Shown in pieces: positions 18,560 through 26,721 of a DNA stretch of 64,000 bases. The notes below the pieces were generated by a model. That model saw only the letters and a program-made list of their open reading frames with translations. It had not been told where the DNA came from and did no database searches. The stretch lies in contig JBCCPK010000002.1 in the NCBI GenBank assembly GCA_039024915.1, forward strand, positions 496,001 to 560,000, in the 5' to 3' direction. Numbering within the stretch: the first letter of the stretch is position 1; each line of letters starts with the position of its first letter. The position numbers and the translations under genes were made by a program. The stretch is from Pseudomonadota bacterium. GTDB taxonomy: Bacteria; Pseudomonadota; Alphaproteobacteria; Rhizobiales; MH13.

Positions 18560-18719
18560 AGGCCTCATGCAGCCGGGCGCACTTAAACCCCAAAGCCCGA
18601 AGCTGCACAAGAGCCAATCAGTTGCTGGGGTAAAGAATGGGCACGCCCACTCTTTCGGCAGCATATTCAAAGCGTTAACACAGTGTAACGAATAACCATC
18701 CGCCGCCGAGCGGTCCTGT

Positions 18720-18741
18720 TGGGAGCGTACTGGGAGCGTAC
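18720..18741 (+). repeat. 11-bp tandem duplication covering the ribosome binding site
   Basis: TGGGAGCGTAC occurs twice in a row (18720-18730 and 18731-18741), ending two bases before the ATG at 18743. Each copy has its own GGGAG, so the gene has a duplicated Shine-Dalgarno site. Confidence 0.8.
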
Positions 18742-18742
18742 A

Positions 18743-19510
18743 ATGCCAAACACGACGCCACCGATCGTCTTGGTAAGCTGTGATCTGAAACAGGTAGACG
18801 GCTACACAGTGCACACGGCGATGGACACCTATGTCCGGTCGGTCGCTACGGTCGGCGCATGTATTCCCTTGCTGCTGCCGGCACTTGCCGGTCTATCGAA
18901 CGTCAAGGAAGCACTGTCGGCCGCGTCGGGCGTCCTCCTCACGGGGGCGCGCTCCAACGTTCACCCGTCGCGTTACGGACAAACGGCTCTCGAGCGCGAC
19001 GAGCCGTTCGACCCTGACCGCGATGGCACGACGCTCCCGCTCATCCATGAGACGTTGGAGCTCGGCATGCCGCTGTTTGCAATCTGTCGGGGCCATCAGG
19101 AACTCAACGTTGCGTTTGGCGGCACCATCGACGGCGAAATCCAGCAGAAAGACGGACGGTTCGATCATCGCGGCGGATCCTTCGACACACCGGTCGAAAC
19201 TCGCTTTCGCCTCAACCACACGATCGAGGTCACACGGGGCGGCCAGCTCTCAAAGATCCTCGGCACAGACCGGACATTGGTCAATTCGGTCCATCGCCAG
19301 GCAGTCGGGACGCTGGGCGACGGACTCGAGGTAGAAGCGACAGCAGATGACGGGACGATCGAAGCCATCGGCGTCCGTAGCGCGTCATCGTTTGCGCTGG
19401 GCGTGCAGTGGCACCCCGAGCATTGGGCTGCAAAGGGACCGGGTATCGATGAGCCGTCCACGCGCCTGTTCAGGGCTTTCGGAGACGCTGCCCGCGCCTT
19501 TCGGGCTTAG
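18743..19510 (+). CDS. Gamma-glutamyl-GABA hydrolase-like class I glutaminase (peptidase C26, PuuD family)
   Basis: A 255-residue cytoplasmic hydrolase of the family that removes glutamate from gamma-glutamylated amines. The nucleophile Cys (residue 115) lies in LFAICRGHQELNVAFGG, and the His/Glu pair is in GVQWHPEHW. NVHPSRYG and NSVHRQAV are also family features. The ATG at 18743 follows a duplicated GGGAG site. It is divergent from dctP. Its stop overlaps the end of the converging NicO gene by 4 bp. Confidence 0.9.
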   Translation: MPNTTPPIVLVSCDLKQVDGYTVHTAMDTYVRSVATVGACIPLLLPALAGLSNVKEALSAASGVLLTGARSNVHPSRYGQTALERDEPFDPDRDGTTLPLIHETLELGMPLFAICRGHQELNVAFGGTIDGEIQQKDGRFDHRGGSFDTPVETRFRLNHTIEVTRGGQLSKILGTDRTLVNSVHRQAVGTLGDGLEVEATADDGTIEAIGVRSASSFALGVQWHPEHWAAKGPGIDEPSTRLFRAFGDAARAFRA

Positions 19511-20511
19511 CGACCGAGTGATGCAGCCAAAAGCAAGGCACCAAACCCGATAATCAAGGCTGCCCCGACGACCTGCAATGCGCGGCTTGCTGCACGTGCC
19601 CAGCCCGTGGCTCCGGCACCGTTCGGCGCAATGAAGCGGCTCAGCCCACTCGCGAAGGCCGCCATCAAGGCCAGCGTCAACGCTGTTCCCAACCCCATCA
19701 GATAGCTCGCGGCAGCCCCTTGCCAGAAAAGCCCCTGGCTCAAGGCGAGGACAAGAACCAGCAACGCACCGGTGCACGGCCGCAGGCCAGCACTTGCGAC
19801 CAGCGCGAGGGTCTGGCCAGCACTTCGACTGCCTTCGACCGATTTGGCATCCGGCATATGGGCGTGCCCGCAGCCGCAATCGGGGCCGTGCGCATGCTCG
19901 GTGTGTGCATGATGGTGAACAGTTTCACCGTGATGGCCAGCGGCGACAACCATCGGCAATGGTCTTGAAGGGACAAGCGAGCGCAAGGCCTTGAGCAGGA
20001 TGTACAGGCCCAGCGCAATGATCAAAGCGTAAGCAAAGCGCTCCAGGTTCAACGTCGCAGAAACCAACACCGCTTGCGAGAGGCCGAAAACCCCCGCCAA
20101 TAGCCCCACACAGGCAACGGCGATTGTGGATTGCAGCATCGCAGCAGCGAGCGCCAGCATGGCGCCTTTTCGGGCCGTCTCCCCTGATGCCAACATGTAC
20201 GAACCGATCACGATCTTGCCGTGACCCGGTCCGGCGGCATGAACCACACCGTAGAGAAAGGAGAGCCCCAGGAGCGACCACAGGGCGGCAGTCGAACTCT
20301 CGACTGACCGTAGCGAGCCGGTCAGCCCCTGGTAGAACTGTGCCTGCGCTCCGGCAGTCCATGCAATAAGCTGGTCAAACGGACCGCCGACTACGGGCTC
20401 AGCGGGAATGCCGACGCCAAAGGGGTTGGCAAGCGCAGGAGCGGCTGCAGCCAAAACCACGACGCTGGCGAAAACGCCGCCCACCAGCAGTTTGGAGCCA
20501 TAGCTACGCAC
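19507..20511 (-). CDS. Nickel/cobalt-type metal permease (NicO/RcnA family)
   Basis: An inner-membrane metal permease of 334 residues. A signal-like N-terminus (to PALANPFG) precedes about six to eight helices. Signatures are FLYGVVHAAGPGHGKIVIGSYML and GLRPCTGALLVLVLAL. Between them a cytoplasmic loop rich in His and Cys (HHGETVHHHAHTEHAHGP, then CGCGHAHMP) is a metal sensor or reservoir. Its start overlaps the DUF1007 gene by 8 bp, so they are coupled. Members act in either uptake or efflux; in this DUF1007-linked group, uptake or handling of Zn, Ni or Co is possible. Confidence 0.9.
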   Translation of the reverse strand: MRSYGSKLLVGGVFASVVVLAAAAPALANPFGVGIPAEPVVGGPFDQLIAWTAGAQAQFYQGLTGSLRSVESSTAALWSLLGLSFLYGVVHAAGPGHGKIVIGSYMLASGETARKGAMLALAAAMLQSTIAVACVGLLAGVFGLSQAVLVSATLNLERFAYALIIALGLYILLKALRSLVPSRPLPMVVAAGHHGETVHHHAHTEHAHGPDCGCGHAHMPDAKSVEGSRSAGQTLALVASAGLRPCTGALLVLVLALSQGLFWQGAAASYLMGLGTALTLALMAAFASGLSRFIAPNGAGATGWARAASRALQVVGAALIIGFGALLLAASLGR

Positions 20512-21178
20512 AGCGAATGCGGGCCCGATTTGCCAATTCGTTTGTCACCGCAAGCAGTTCCTCAGGCACAAACCCATCTGCAGGAATAAGCGACAGGAGA
20601 TTGGCGTAAGTGGTGTCGAGTTCCGGCGGTTCGTCAAGGGTCACCGAGCAGCCATCGGGTGCGCTCGCCAACTCGATAGGCGCAGTTTCAACCAACGAGA
20701 ACGCAACGAAATACTCCGGATCAAAGATATCGAGCACTACGAAATCATGCTCGCCTGGCCTGACACCCCCCTGAACCGGCAAGGTGAAATGCAGCGTGGT
20801 GTGGGTCCCGTCGAAGTCGAGGAAATAATCGCGCGGCGCATCGAACTCAAGTGAGTACAGATCGCCCAACCGATCGGTCTCTTGGGCGCCTGCGATGGAG
20901 GTGAAATAAAAGTACTCCTGCAGCGACGTAACATTCAGCTCTGCAAGTTCGGCGGTTTCCTGGCGGCTATAAATGCCGTCACCGTCGACATCCAGGCCAA
21001 GCATCAGATAGGCGGAAAACGCTTCGTCAAATCTCCAGCTATGCCGGATCGCGGATATGGCACCGACATCATCGAACATGACACGCGCCGACGCATCGAC
21101 CCAGACATGCGGGTGCGCCGAAGCGGGCATCACCAGCATCCCGAAACAAAAAGTAATGCAATTGATCAACCGGAGCAT
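20504..21178 (-). CDS. DUF1007 family periplasmic protein
   Basis: A 224-residue exported protein, with signal peptide MLRLINCITFCFGMLVMPASA followed directly by the family's HPHVWVDASARVMFD. The His-rich mature N-terminus suggests metal binding. DVDGDGIYSRQE resembles an EF-hand loop. The ATG at 21178 was chosen because it starts at the signal peptide; an upstream start at 21238 is possible. It overlaps and is co-transcribed with the NicO permease, its usual genomic partner, and probably delivers metal to it. Confidence 0.88.
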   Translation of the reverse strand: MLRLINCITFCFGMLVMPASAHPHVWVDASARVMFDDVGAISAIRHSWRFDEAFSAYLMLGLDVDGDGIYSRQETAELAELNVTSLQEYFYFTSIAGAQETDRLGDLYSLEFDAPRDYFLDFDGTHTTLHFTLPVQGGVRPGEHDFVVLDIFDPEYFVAFSLVETAPIELASAPDGCSVTLDEPPELDTTYANLLSLIPADGFVPEELLAVTNELANRARIRCA

Positions 21179-21279
21179 GTCTGCCCTGTGATTCGCACTC
21201 GTGGCCACAGTGTGGCGTTTGCATAAACAAGCGCGCACAAGTGTTGCAATGATCCTAATCGAATAGCCGTTACCGCCAT

Positions 21280-22173
21280 TCAGGACCGCTCGGAGGCGAA
21301 CTGCGCGGCTAGAAAGTCGACGAAAGCGCGCAGTTTGACCGGCATATGGCGCCGCTCTGGGTAAACCGCGTAGATCGCCACCCCGCGTAACTCAAACGGC
21401 TCGAGGACAGGAACCAGCCGCCCTTCTTCAATGTCACCTTCAAGCGACAGATAGGGGGTCTGGCAGAAGCCCAGCCCCCGAAGGGCCGCAAGGCGTATGA
21501 TCGACGGCGCATTGATTGCGATCCGGTTTTCAATCCGCACAGACTGGCGTCCCTCCGGCGTGTCGAAAGTGTAGGCGTGCTTGACCCGGTGATTGCTGTC
21601 GACAATGCAGGGCAGGCCCGCCAGTTCATCAGGTGTCTTGGGCAGGCCCACCCGCTCGATGAGCTCTGGAGATGCACATACGACGATCCTGAAGGGCATC
21701 AGTTTCCGCGCAATCAGGCTGGAGTCGGCGAGCTCGGAAATGCGGATCGCGACGTCAAAGCGCTCGGCAACCATATCGACGAAGCGGTCTTCAAACACCA
21801 GATCGAGCTCCACTTGCGGATAGGCTTCCGCGAAAGCGAGGATCGCCTGACCCAACTTGCCTTCCGAGTAGGTCCGAGGAGCCGAAACGCGCAGCGTTCC
21901 GGCAGGCTCCTGTCCGTGCTCGCGGATGCGATCCTGAAGGCCATCGATCTGATCAAGCAGGGCGACCGTTTCATCAAAGTACATTTGCCCCGCTTCGGTT
22001 GGCGCGACAGAGCGCGTCGTACGGGTCAGAAGCCGCACACCCAGATAGTCCTCCAGTTCGCGGACGTCTTTGGACAGGATCGCCTTCGACCGGCCGCTAG
22101 CACGGGACGCCGCCGAATATCCGCCCGAGCGCACCACATCGACGAACGACCGCATGCGGGAAAGTGTGTCCAT
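21280..22173 (-). CDS. LysR-family transcriptional regulator
   Basis: A 297-residue DNA-binding regulator. An N-terminal winged helix (MDTLSRMRSFVDVVRSGGYSAASRASGRSKAILSKDVRELEDYLG, quoted in part) is followed by TRSVAPTEAG and a periplasmic-binding-like effector domain with GTLRVSAPRTYSEG and RIVVCASPELIERVG. It resembles the CrgA/DmlR-like group. Its target may be the neighbouring oxidoreductase or metal genes, but both lie on the same strand, so the usual divergent-target rule gives no help. Confidence 0.92.
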   Translation of the reverse strand: MDTLSRMRSFVDVVRSGGYSAASRASGRSKAILSKDVRELEDYLGVRLLTRTTRSVAPTEAGQMYFDETVALLDQIDGLQDRIREHGQEPAGTLRVSAPRTYSEGKLGQAILAFAEAYPQVELDLVFEDRFVDMVAERFDVAIRISELADSSLIARKLMPFRIVVCASPELIERVGLPKTPDELAGLPCIVDSNHRVKHAYTFDTPEGRQSVRIENRIAINAPSIIRLAALRGLGFCQTPYLSLEGDIEEGRLVPVLEPFELRGVAIYAVYPERRHMPVKLRAFVDFLAAQFASERS

Positions 22174-22221
22174 CTATCTTAATCACCTTGCATGACGCTG
22201 AAGGATCGCATCAGCGGGAAA

Positions 22222-23208
22222 TCAGGAAGCCCGGGCTTTCGCGAACACAGCATCAATAACCGCCTGTGTGCCCCGCGCATCCTCAAGGGTCCAGGGATAG
22301 GCTTCGCCATCCCGTATGCTTCGGCCAAAAGCTTCAACTTGGTTGATATAATGATTGGCGCTGGGGAAGCGTTCAACGGTGACGGTGAAACGACCATCCC
22401 TGACCTGATGAAGTTCGACAATCGCCGGCCCAAACACATTCGCGTTGAAGGGCGCGAACAGTTTTATGACGCCGGCATCGCCGATGAAAATCATGTCCTG
22501 GATTGGGTGCATGCGCATCGAGTTCAACCAATGCGCGGTGAACCCGTCAAATCGCGCGGAAACCCGCGAGAGCACGTCCACGCCATTCTCGAAATCAACA
22601 TCGGCATGCGTAATCGCCACCGGCTCCTGCCCGGTGAACCAGCGGGTTGAACCGTAGGTGTACACGCCAATGTCGGGGATACCGCCGCCGCCAGTCTCTG
22701 GGCGGTTGCGGATGTTAGCTGCGTCGCTGCGGTTGTCGTAGGTGAACATCCCCTCGACATGGGTGAGCGCGCCAATCGCACCGTCCCGGTAGAGTTTACG
22801 TGCAAGCTGCCACTGCGGGTGGTGGACGATCATGTAGGCCTCCGCCGCCAGCAAGCCCGATGCGTCGCGGGCAGCGATCAACGCGTCGATTTCCTCGGCT
22901 TTCATGGCGATAGGCTTCTCGGTGAGGACATGCTTGCCGGCCTCAAGCGTTTTCTTCGTCCATTCCACGTGCAGATGGTTGGGCAAGGGAATGTAGACCG
23001 CATCGATTTCCGGGTCGGCAAGGAGCGCATCGTAGCTGGTGTGCACCTTGATGCCCGGCGCGAACGCTTCGAAAGCGGCGGCCTTGGAGGGGCTCGATGT
23101 CGCCAGCGCGGACAGCTGTGCACCTCGCGCGGCATGGATGGCGGGCGCCATCTGTTCGAGCGCAAAGTTCGCTGTGCCTAAGATTCCCCAGCGGACAGGA
23201 TCAGTCAT
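22222..23208 (-). CDS. Gfo/Idh/MocA-family oxidoreductase
   Basis: A cytoplasmic NAD(P)-dependent dehydrogenase of 328 residues, usually acting on sugars or inositols. The N-terminal Rossmann domain opens VRWGILGTANFA. DAVYIPLPNHLHVEWTKKTLEAGKHVLTEKPIA holds the conserved EKP lysine. The C-terminal domain has GGGGIPDIGVYTYGSTRWF, with the expected DIG...Y. The ATG at 23208 follows GGAGAT and is preferred over one two codons upstream. The substrate is unknown. Confidence 0.93.
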   Translation of the reverse strand: MTDPVRWGILGTANFALEQMAPAIHAARGAQLSALATSSPSKAAAFEAFAPGIKVHTSYDALLADPEIDAVYIPLPNHLHVEWTKKTLEAGKHVLTEKPIAMKAEEIDALIAARDASGLLAAEAYMIVHHPQWQLARKLYRDGAIGALTHVEGMFTYDNRSDAANIRNRPETGGGGIPDIGVYTYGSTRWFTGQEPVAITHADVDFENGVDVLSRVSARFDGFTAHWLNSMRMHPIQDMIFIGDAGVIKLFAPFNANVFGPAIVELHQVRDGRFTVTVERFPSANHYINQVEAFGRSIRDGEAYPWTLEDARGTQAVIDAVFAKARAS

Positions 23209-23286
23209 GTGCAATCTCCATAAATCTCTGCGGCTCCACGGATAGAACCCCTAACTACCGCCCTCGCCATCGGGCGTCGCTTTCAG

Positions 23287-24327
23287 TTATCGCATGGACT
23301 TAACCGCCAGTTCCGGATGGTCGTACGCCTCCGGGTAGGTCATCGGCTTCTGAGGGCCAAGCGGAACGACCCCATTCCAGGACCGCCCGAAATAGCCTTG
23401 CCGACAATGGATGAGCGAGCTGTTCTCGCGCACACCGGGCTGCGCGTAGACCCGGCATAACCAGCGCCACAAGTCCGGATAATCGAGGATGCGCGCGCCA
23501 TTGAGCTTCATGCGGAGGTAATACACCGGGTCGTGCCGGTAAATTGTCGGGAACAGGCGCAGATCGGCCTCAGTGAAATTGTCACCAATTAGAAACGGCC
23601 GGCCATCGCTGAGCAGGTCGTCGAGCCATGCCAGCGACTGGAAATAAGCGTCATACGCCTTTGCATAGACAGCTTGATCGGACGAGAAACCAGCCTTGTA
23701 GGCACCATTGTTGATGGTGACGTAGATCCGCTCATTAAGCGCATCAATGGTCTCTCGCATCTCGGTGTCGGCCGGATAGAGAACCAGCTCCCTATCGGCG
23801 TCCGACCCGCCGCGCAGGCCGCCCGCCTGAGCGTCGAGCATCCTGATGATCTCTGCGCTCTCATTGCTGACGATCCGGCCCGTCTTCTTATCGTACAGAA
23901 CCGGCAGGGACTGCTCCTGCGACCCCTCGGCCTGATAGATTTGCTTCGCAAGCCGCAGCCGTTCGCCCGTTCCGGTCTCGCCTGTACATTCGGGTAGCGT
24001 CGTCCCGGTCAGCGTCGCGACCCGGTTCGGGGCAAATTCCCACAGGTTGGGCGCAACCGGATCATCGTCGCCCGTTCGGTTGGGAAAAGCGATGTCCATG
24101 CTGATGGCGTCTTCGAGCCCGAGGATACCCCGCGCCAGCGTGACCCGGTGGCACCACGGGCAGTTGAGGGCAACGAACAGGTGGTAGCGACCTGGTTCAA
24201 CGGGGAAATCAGGGTCGCCGATCACGTGACGAAATCCGCTGACGCCGCGAACGAATTCGCCCTTCGAGCGGCGCGCGGAAGCATCACGCTGATCTTCTTG
24301 CGTCGCCGCGCCTCCTGCCTCGCTCAT
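23287..24327 (-). CDS. Glutathionyl-hydroquinone reductase (Xi-class GST)
   Basis: A cytoplasmic enzyme that reduces glutathionyl-hydroquinones. The 346-residue protein shows the family's RYHLFVALNCPWCHRVTLARG with the catalytic Cys, then TGRIVSNESAEIIRML, an acidic helical C-domain, GDNFTEADLRLFPTIYRHDPVYYLRMKLN and the terminal GVVPLGPQ. The first Cys of CPWCHR is the nucleophile; most relatives have CPWAHR, so the second Cys is unusual. The ATG follows immediately after a terminator-like hairpin, leaving no clear ribosome binding site. Confidence 0.93.
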   Translation of the reverse strand: MSEAGGAATQEDQRDASARRSKGEFVRGVSGFRHVIGDPDFPVEPGRYHLFVALNCPWCHRVTLARGILGLEDAISMDIAFPNRTGDDDPVAPNLWEFAPNRVATLTGTTLPECTGETGTGERLRLAKQIYQAEGSQEQSLPVLYDKKTGRIVSNESAEIIRMLDAQAGGLRGGSDADRELVLYPADTEMRETIDALNERIYVTINNGAYKAGFSSDQAVYAKAYDAYFQSLAWLDDLLSDGRPFLIGDNFTEADLRLFPTIYRHDPVYYLRMKLNGARILDYPDLWRWLCRVYAQPGVRENSSLIHCRQGYFGRSWNGVVPLGPQKPMTYPEAYDHPELAVKSMR

Positions 24328-24328
24328 G

Positions 24329-24359
24329 AAAAGTGGCCCCTCAATCGTTGAGGGGCCAC
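24329..24359 (-). terminator. Terminator of the subtilase gene, abutting the GST start codon
   Basis: GTGGCCCCTCAA (24333-24344) pairs perfectly with TTGAGGGGCCAC (24348-24359) around a TCG loop. In the minus-strand transcript UUUU follows at once, then C and the AUG at 24327. It should end transcripts from the subtilase gene. Confidence 0.85.
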
Positions 24360-24415
24360 CTTACACGGACCAGTTTGGCAATCCAGCATATGCCATATGC
24401 CGGACAGCATTTGGC

Positions 24416-26296
24416 CTAGACCGGTTTGTACTGCTGCAACGTGGTGTCAAAGGCGTACCGCGTCTCGACGCCTTGGATCTCGGCGATCAGATCGTCATTG
24501 GTGCTACCCGTCGAGGAGAAGCCCTCATCGACATACAGCTGACCAAGGCCGTCGGCCGCGATGGTGCCCCAGTGGCGATAACGATCTCCACCGATTGGCC
24601 CCATGATCTCGATGGCCTGACCCGCCACATCGGAGAAGCGGAACAGGATCGCGAGATCCTTGAGATCAACCGCGCCGGCCTTCAGAGCCTGAGCCGAGAT
24701 AAGGCCCGCCTGCATGACCGTGGTTGAGTATGCAGCCGTAAGCTTAGGGCTGGCATCAATCAGCGCCCGAATCTCAAGCGGTCGACTGGTATCAATTTGA
24801 CGGCGGAAAGCGGCCGGCCGTTTGCGGCCACCAGCTGGGAACAACGCCGACGCCAGTGCAGGCAGATCGGGGCGATTACCAATCCGCTCGGTGGCGGGCC
24901 GGGTAGGAGCGTCCTGCTGCGGCGAACCGGTCGTGCGCAAGCCGTCCTTGATCTCTGCCGGCGTGAACGGCATGCGGCCACGCGCCTTGGCCATCCCCTG
25001 CACGCAGCCCACAACGCCGACGACAATCGGAGACGCACTCGAGGTACCGGAGAAGCGATCTGTGTACCACAGATCCTCATCCGGCCCGCCTTGCAGGTCA
25101 CCATAGCCGCAGGTCGTGACTTCACGTCCCCATCCTTGCGCATCGATCAGCGCACCAAAGTTGGAGAAGCCAAGTCGTGACCGGTCCGGCCCATGATCCG
25201 CGCCATGCGTTCCCGGAGGCGGCGCACCGGCTCCAACGACTATGGCGCCTGAGTCGCGGTTGCTACGACGGAATGGGTTGGTCCAGCTCGATGGGAAGCC
25301 CGTGGGCCGTACCTCGTAGATATCGTCATCGAGGTCCTGCGATCCGTTGCCAGCCGCTTCGACCACGATGATACCCCGACGGGTGGCATTGAGGATCGCA
25401 GCGAAATCGTCCGGCCACCATTCGATGGCGATGTAGCCATGCTGACCGCGCGGACTTGAAAAGTTGTGCAGCGGTCCGGGGCGGTGCAATTCAAGCAGCA
25501 GAATATCACCGGCACTGAGGCGTGACGCTGCGAGGTTGATCGCGGCTGCCGTACCGATCCCGCTGAAGGAGACCGCGCTCGTGACAGCATCATGGCAGAT
25601 GCCTTTCACGCCAAACCCGTTGGCGTCCCCGCCATACTCGCCGATCACCGCCGTGCCGTGGTTGCGCCAGCGAAGATCATTGATGACGTTGCCGCCGATC
25701 ACACCGCCCTGACGCTCGGTAAGGTCCTCATGGGTGAAGCGCCATGCGCCTTCCAGATCAACAATGTGGACGCCCGCACCGGTACCGCCCGGCTGGGTCC
25801 ACGCCCAATGGGCATCAACGCCCTCAGGGGCTGGGTTGAGATAAATCTGACGCGCCATGAAATTGGCTGTCGTCGACGGAGGCAGCGCGGACACGGCCTC
25901 CATCGTGTTCAGCTGCTCCATGCTGAACTCTTCCGCAGGCGAAGCAGGCGGCTTGATGTAGGCACCTTCAAACAGATCACCTTCTAGCAGTTCCTGCTGG
26001 ATGCTTTCGAGGTCTTCGGCGGCTGCTTCGACCCGATAGAAATTCGAAAGCGGCATCAAAGCGCTGGAGGCTTGCGGCTGCAAACTCTCCACCGCAGCTT
26101 CAACCCGCGCCTCGCTTGCGCCGAAAAGTGGCCGCAGCCGCGCATTGAACTTGTTCAGGGTCGCTTGAGCCGCGTCGGTGGCGACACCCGCTTCGGAGGC
26201 GAGTGCGGATTCCGAAGCCCGCAACCCTGCGGAAGGCTTGGCGACTGCAATGAGTTCGAACTCAGCGCCTTCGGCGCCGTTGATGGTATCTGGCAT
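24416..26296 (-). CDS. Subtilisin-like serine protease (peptidase S8)
   Basis: A 626-residue S8 protease with the triad Asp180 (VHIVDLEGAW), His213 (RNHGTAVIG) and Ser419 (FSGTSSASP), and the oxyanion Asn317 (EAAGNGS). No signal peptide is evident at MPDTINGAEG, so it is either cytoplasmic or exported by another route. Residues 1-165 form a long pro-region containing GAYIKPPASP and YLNPAPEGVDAHWAW. About 120 residues after the catalytic domain form a separate C-terminal part (QAIEIMGPIGGDRYRHWG). A small gene just upstream encodes a propeptide-like protein. It ends at a strong terminator. Confidence 0.9.
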   Translation of the reverse strand: MPDTINGAEGAEFELIAVAKPSAGLRASESALASEAGVATDAAQATLNKFNARLRPLFGASEARVEAAVESLQPQASSALMPLSNFYRVEAAAEDLESIQQELLEGDLFEGAYIKPPASPAEEFSMEQLNTMEAVSALPPSTTANFMARQIYLNPAPEGVDAHWAWTQPGGTGAGVHIVDLEGAWRFTHEDLTERQGGVIGGNVINDLRWRNHGTAVIGEYGGDANGFGVKGICHDAVTSAVSFSGIGTAAAINLAASRLSAGDILLLELHRPGPLHNFSSPRGQHGYIAIEWWPDDFAAILNATRRGIIVVEAAGNGSQDLDDDIYEVRPTGFPSSWTNPFRRSNRDSGAIVVGAGAPPPGTHGADHGPDRSRLGFSNFGALIDAQGWGREVTTCGYGDLQGGPDEDLWYTDRFSGTSSASPIVVGVVGCVQGMAKARGRMPFTPAEIKDGLRTTGSPQQDAPTRPATERIGNRPDLPALASALFPAGGRKRPAAFRRQIDTSRPLEIRALIDASPKLTAAYSTTVMQAGLISAQALKAGAVDLKDLAILFRFSDVAGQAIEIMGPIGGDRYRHWGTIAADGLGQLYVDEGFSSTGSTNDDLIAEIQGVETRYAFDTTLQQYKPV

Positions 26297-26333
26297 GACG
26301 TATTCCCCTATTTTCTGGTCAGGCGATGGCCTG

Positions 26334-26615
26334 TCAGGGCAGGTCAGCCGCCGGTTTCACATAGCTTGCATGCACGCCCGAAAGCCCGCGCAGGGCCAAG
26401 GCGAGTTGCTCCGCCCCATCTTCAACGAAAATGGTTAGGTGGATTAAGTTTGGATCATCGGGGTCGGGGAAGGCTGTGTCGTACATCACATCGGCCTTGG
26501 CCGCCTGCACTTCCTGCAAGACCGCCACGCCCGCGCGCGTCTCAGGCGATCCGGCCTGAAGGTCGGCCAGAAGGAGGGATGACAACAGAACGACGACTTC
26601 ACTCATGGCGTGCAT
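26334..26615 (-). CDS. Small propeptide-like companion of the subtilase
   Basis: A 93-residue protein without a recognised family name, ending 37 bp before the S8 protease on the same strand. Its last 30 residues (GAEQLALALRGLSGVHASYVK, then PAADLP) resemble the protease's own pro-region (LEGDLFEGAYIKPPASP). The mid part (NLIHLTIFVEDG) is a beta strand, as in I9-type inhibitor folds. I infer a stand-alone intermolecular chaperone or inhibitor of the protease. An ATG at 26606 is an alternative start; neither has a strong ribosome binding site. Confidence 0.6.
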   Translation of the reverse strand: MHAMSEVVVLLSSLLLADLQAGSPETRAGVAVLQEVQAAKADVMYDTAFPDPDDPNLIHLTIFVEDGAEQLALALRGLSGVHASYVKPAADLP

Positions 26616-26672
26616 CAGAAGGCTGTCCGGCGCATATATCTAGCAGGGTTTGGAGTGAGCCAAAACATGAAA

Positions 26673-26695
26673 GGGCCCGCCTCGGGGGCGGGCCC
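26673..26695 (-). terminator. Terminator after the RTX gene
   Basis: GGGCCCGCC (26673-26681) pairs perfectly with GGCGGGCCC (26687-26695). UUU and then UUUU follow shortly after in the minus-strand transcript. It lies after the RTX stop at 26722 and before the small propeptide-like gene. Confidence 0.75.
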
Positions 26696-26721
26696 AGTGG
26701 AAACAGGTCTGAGCGCGAAGA

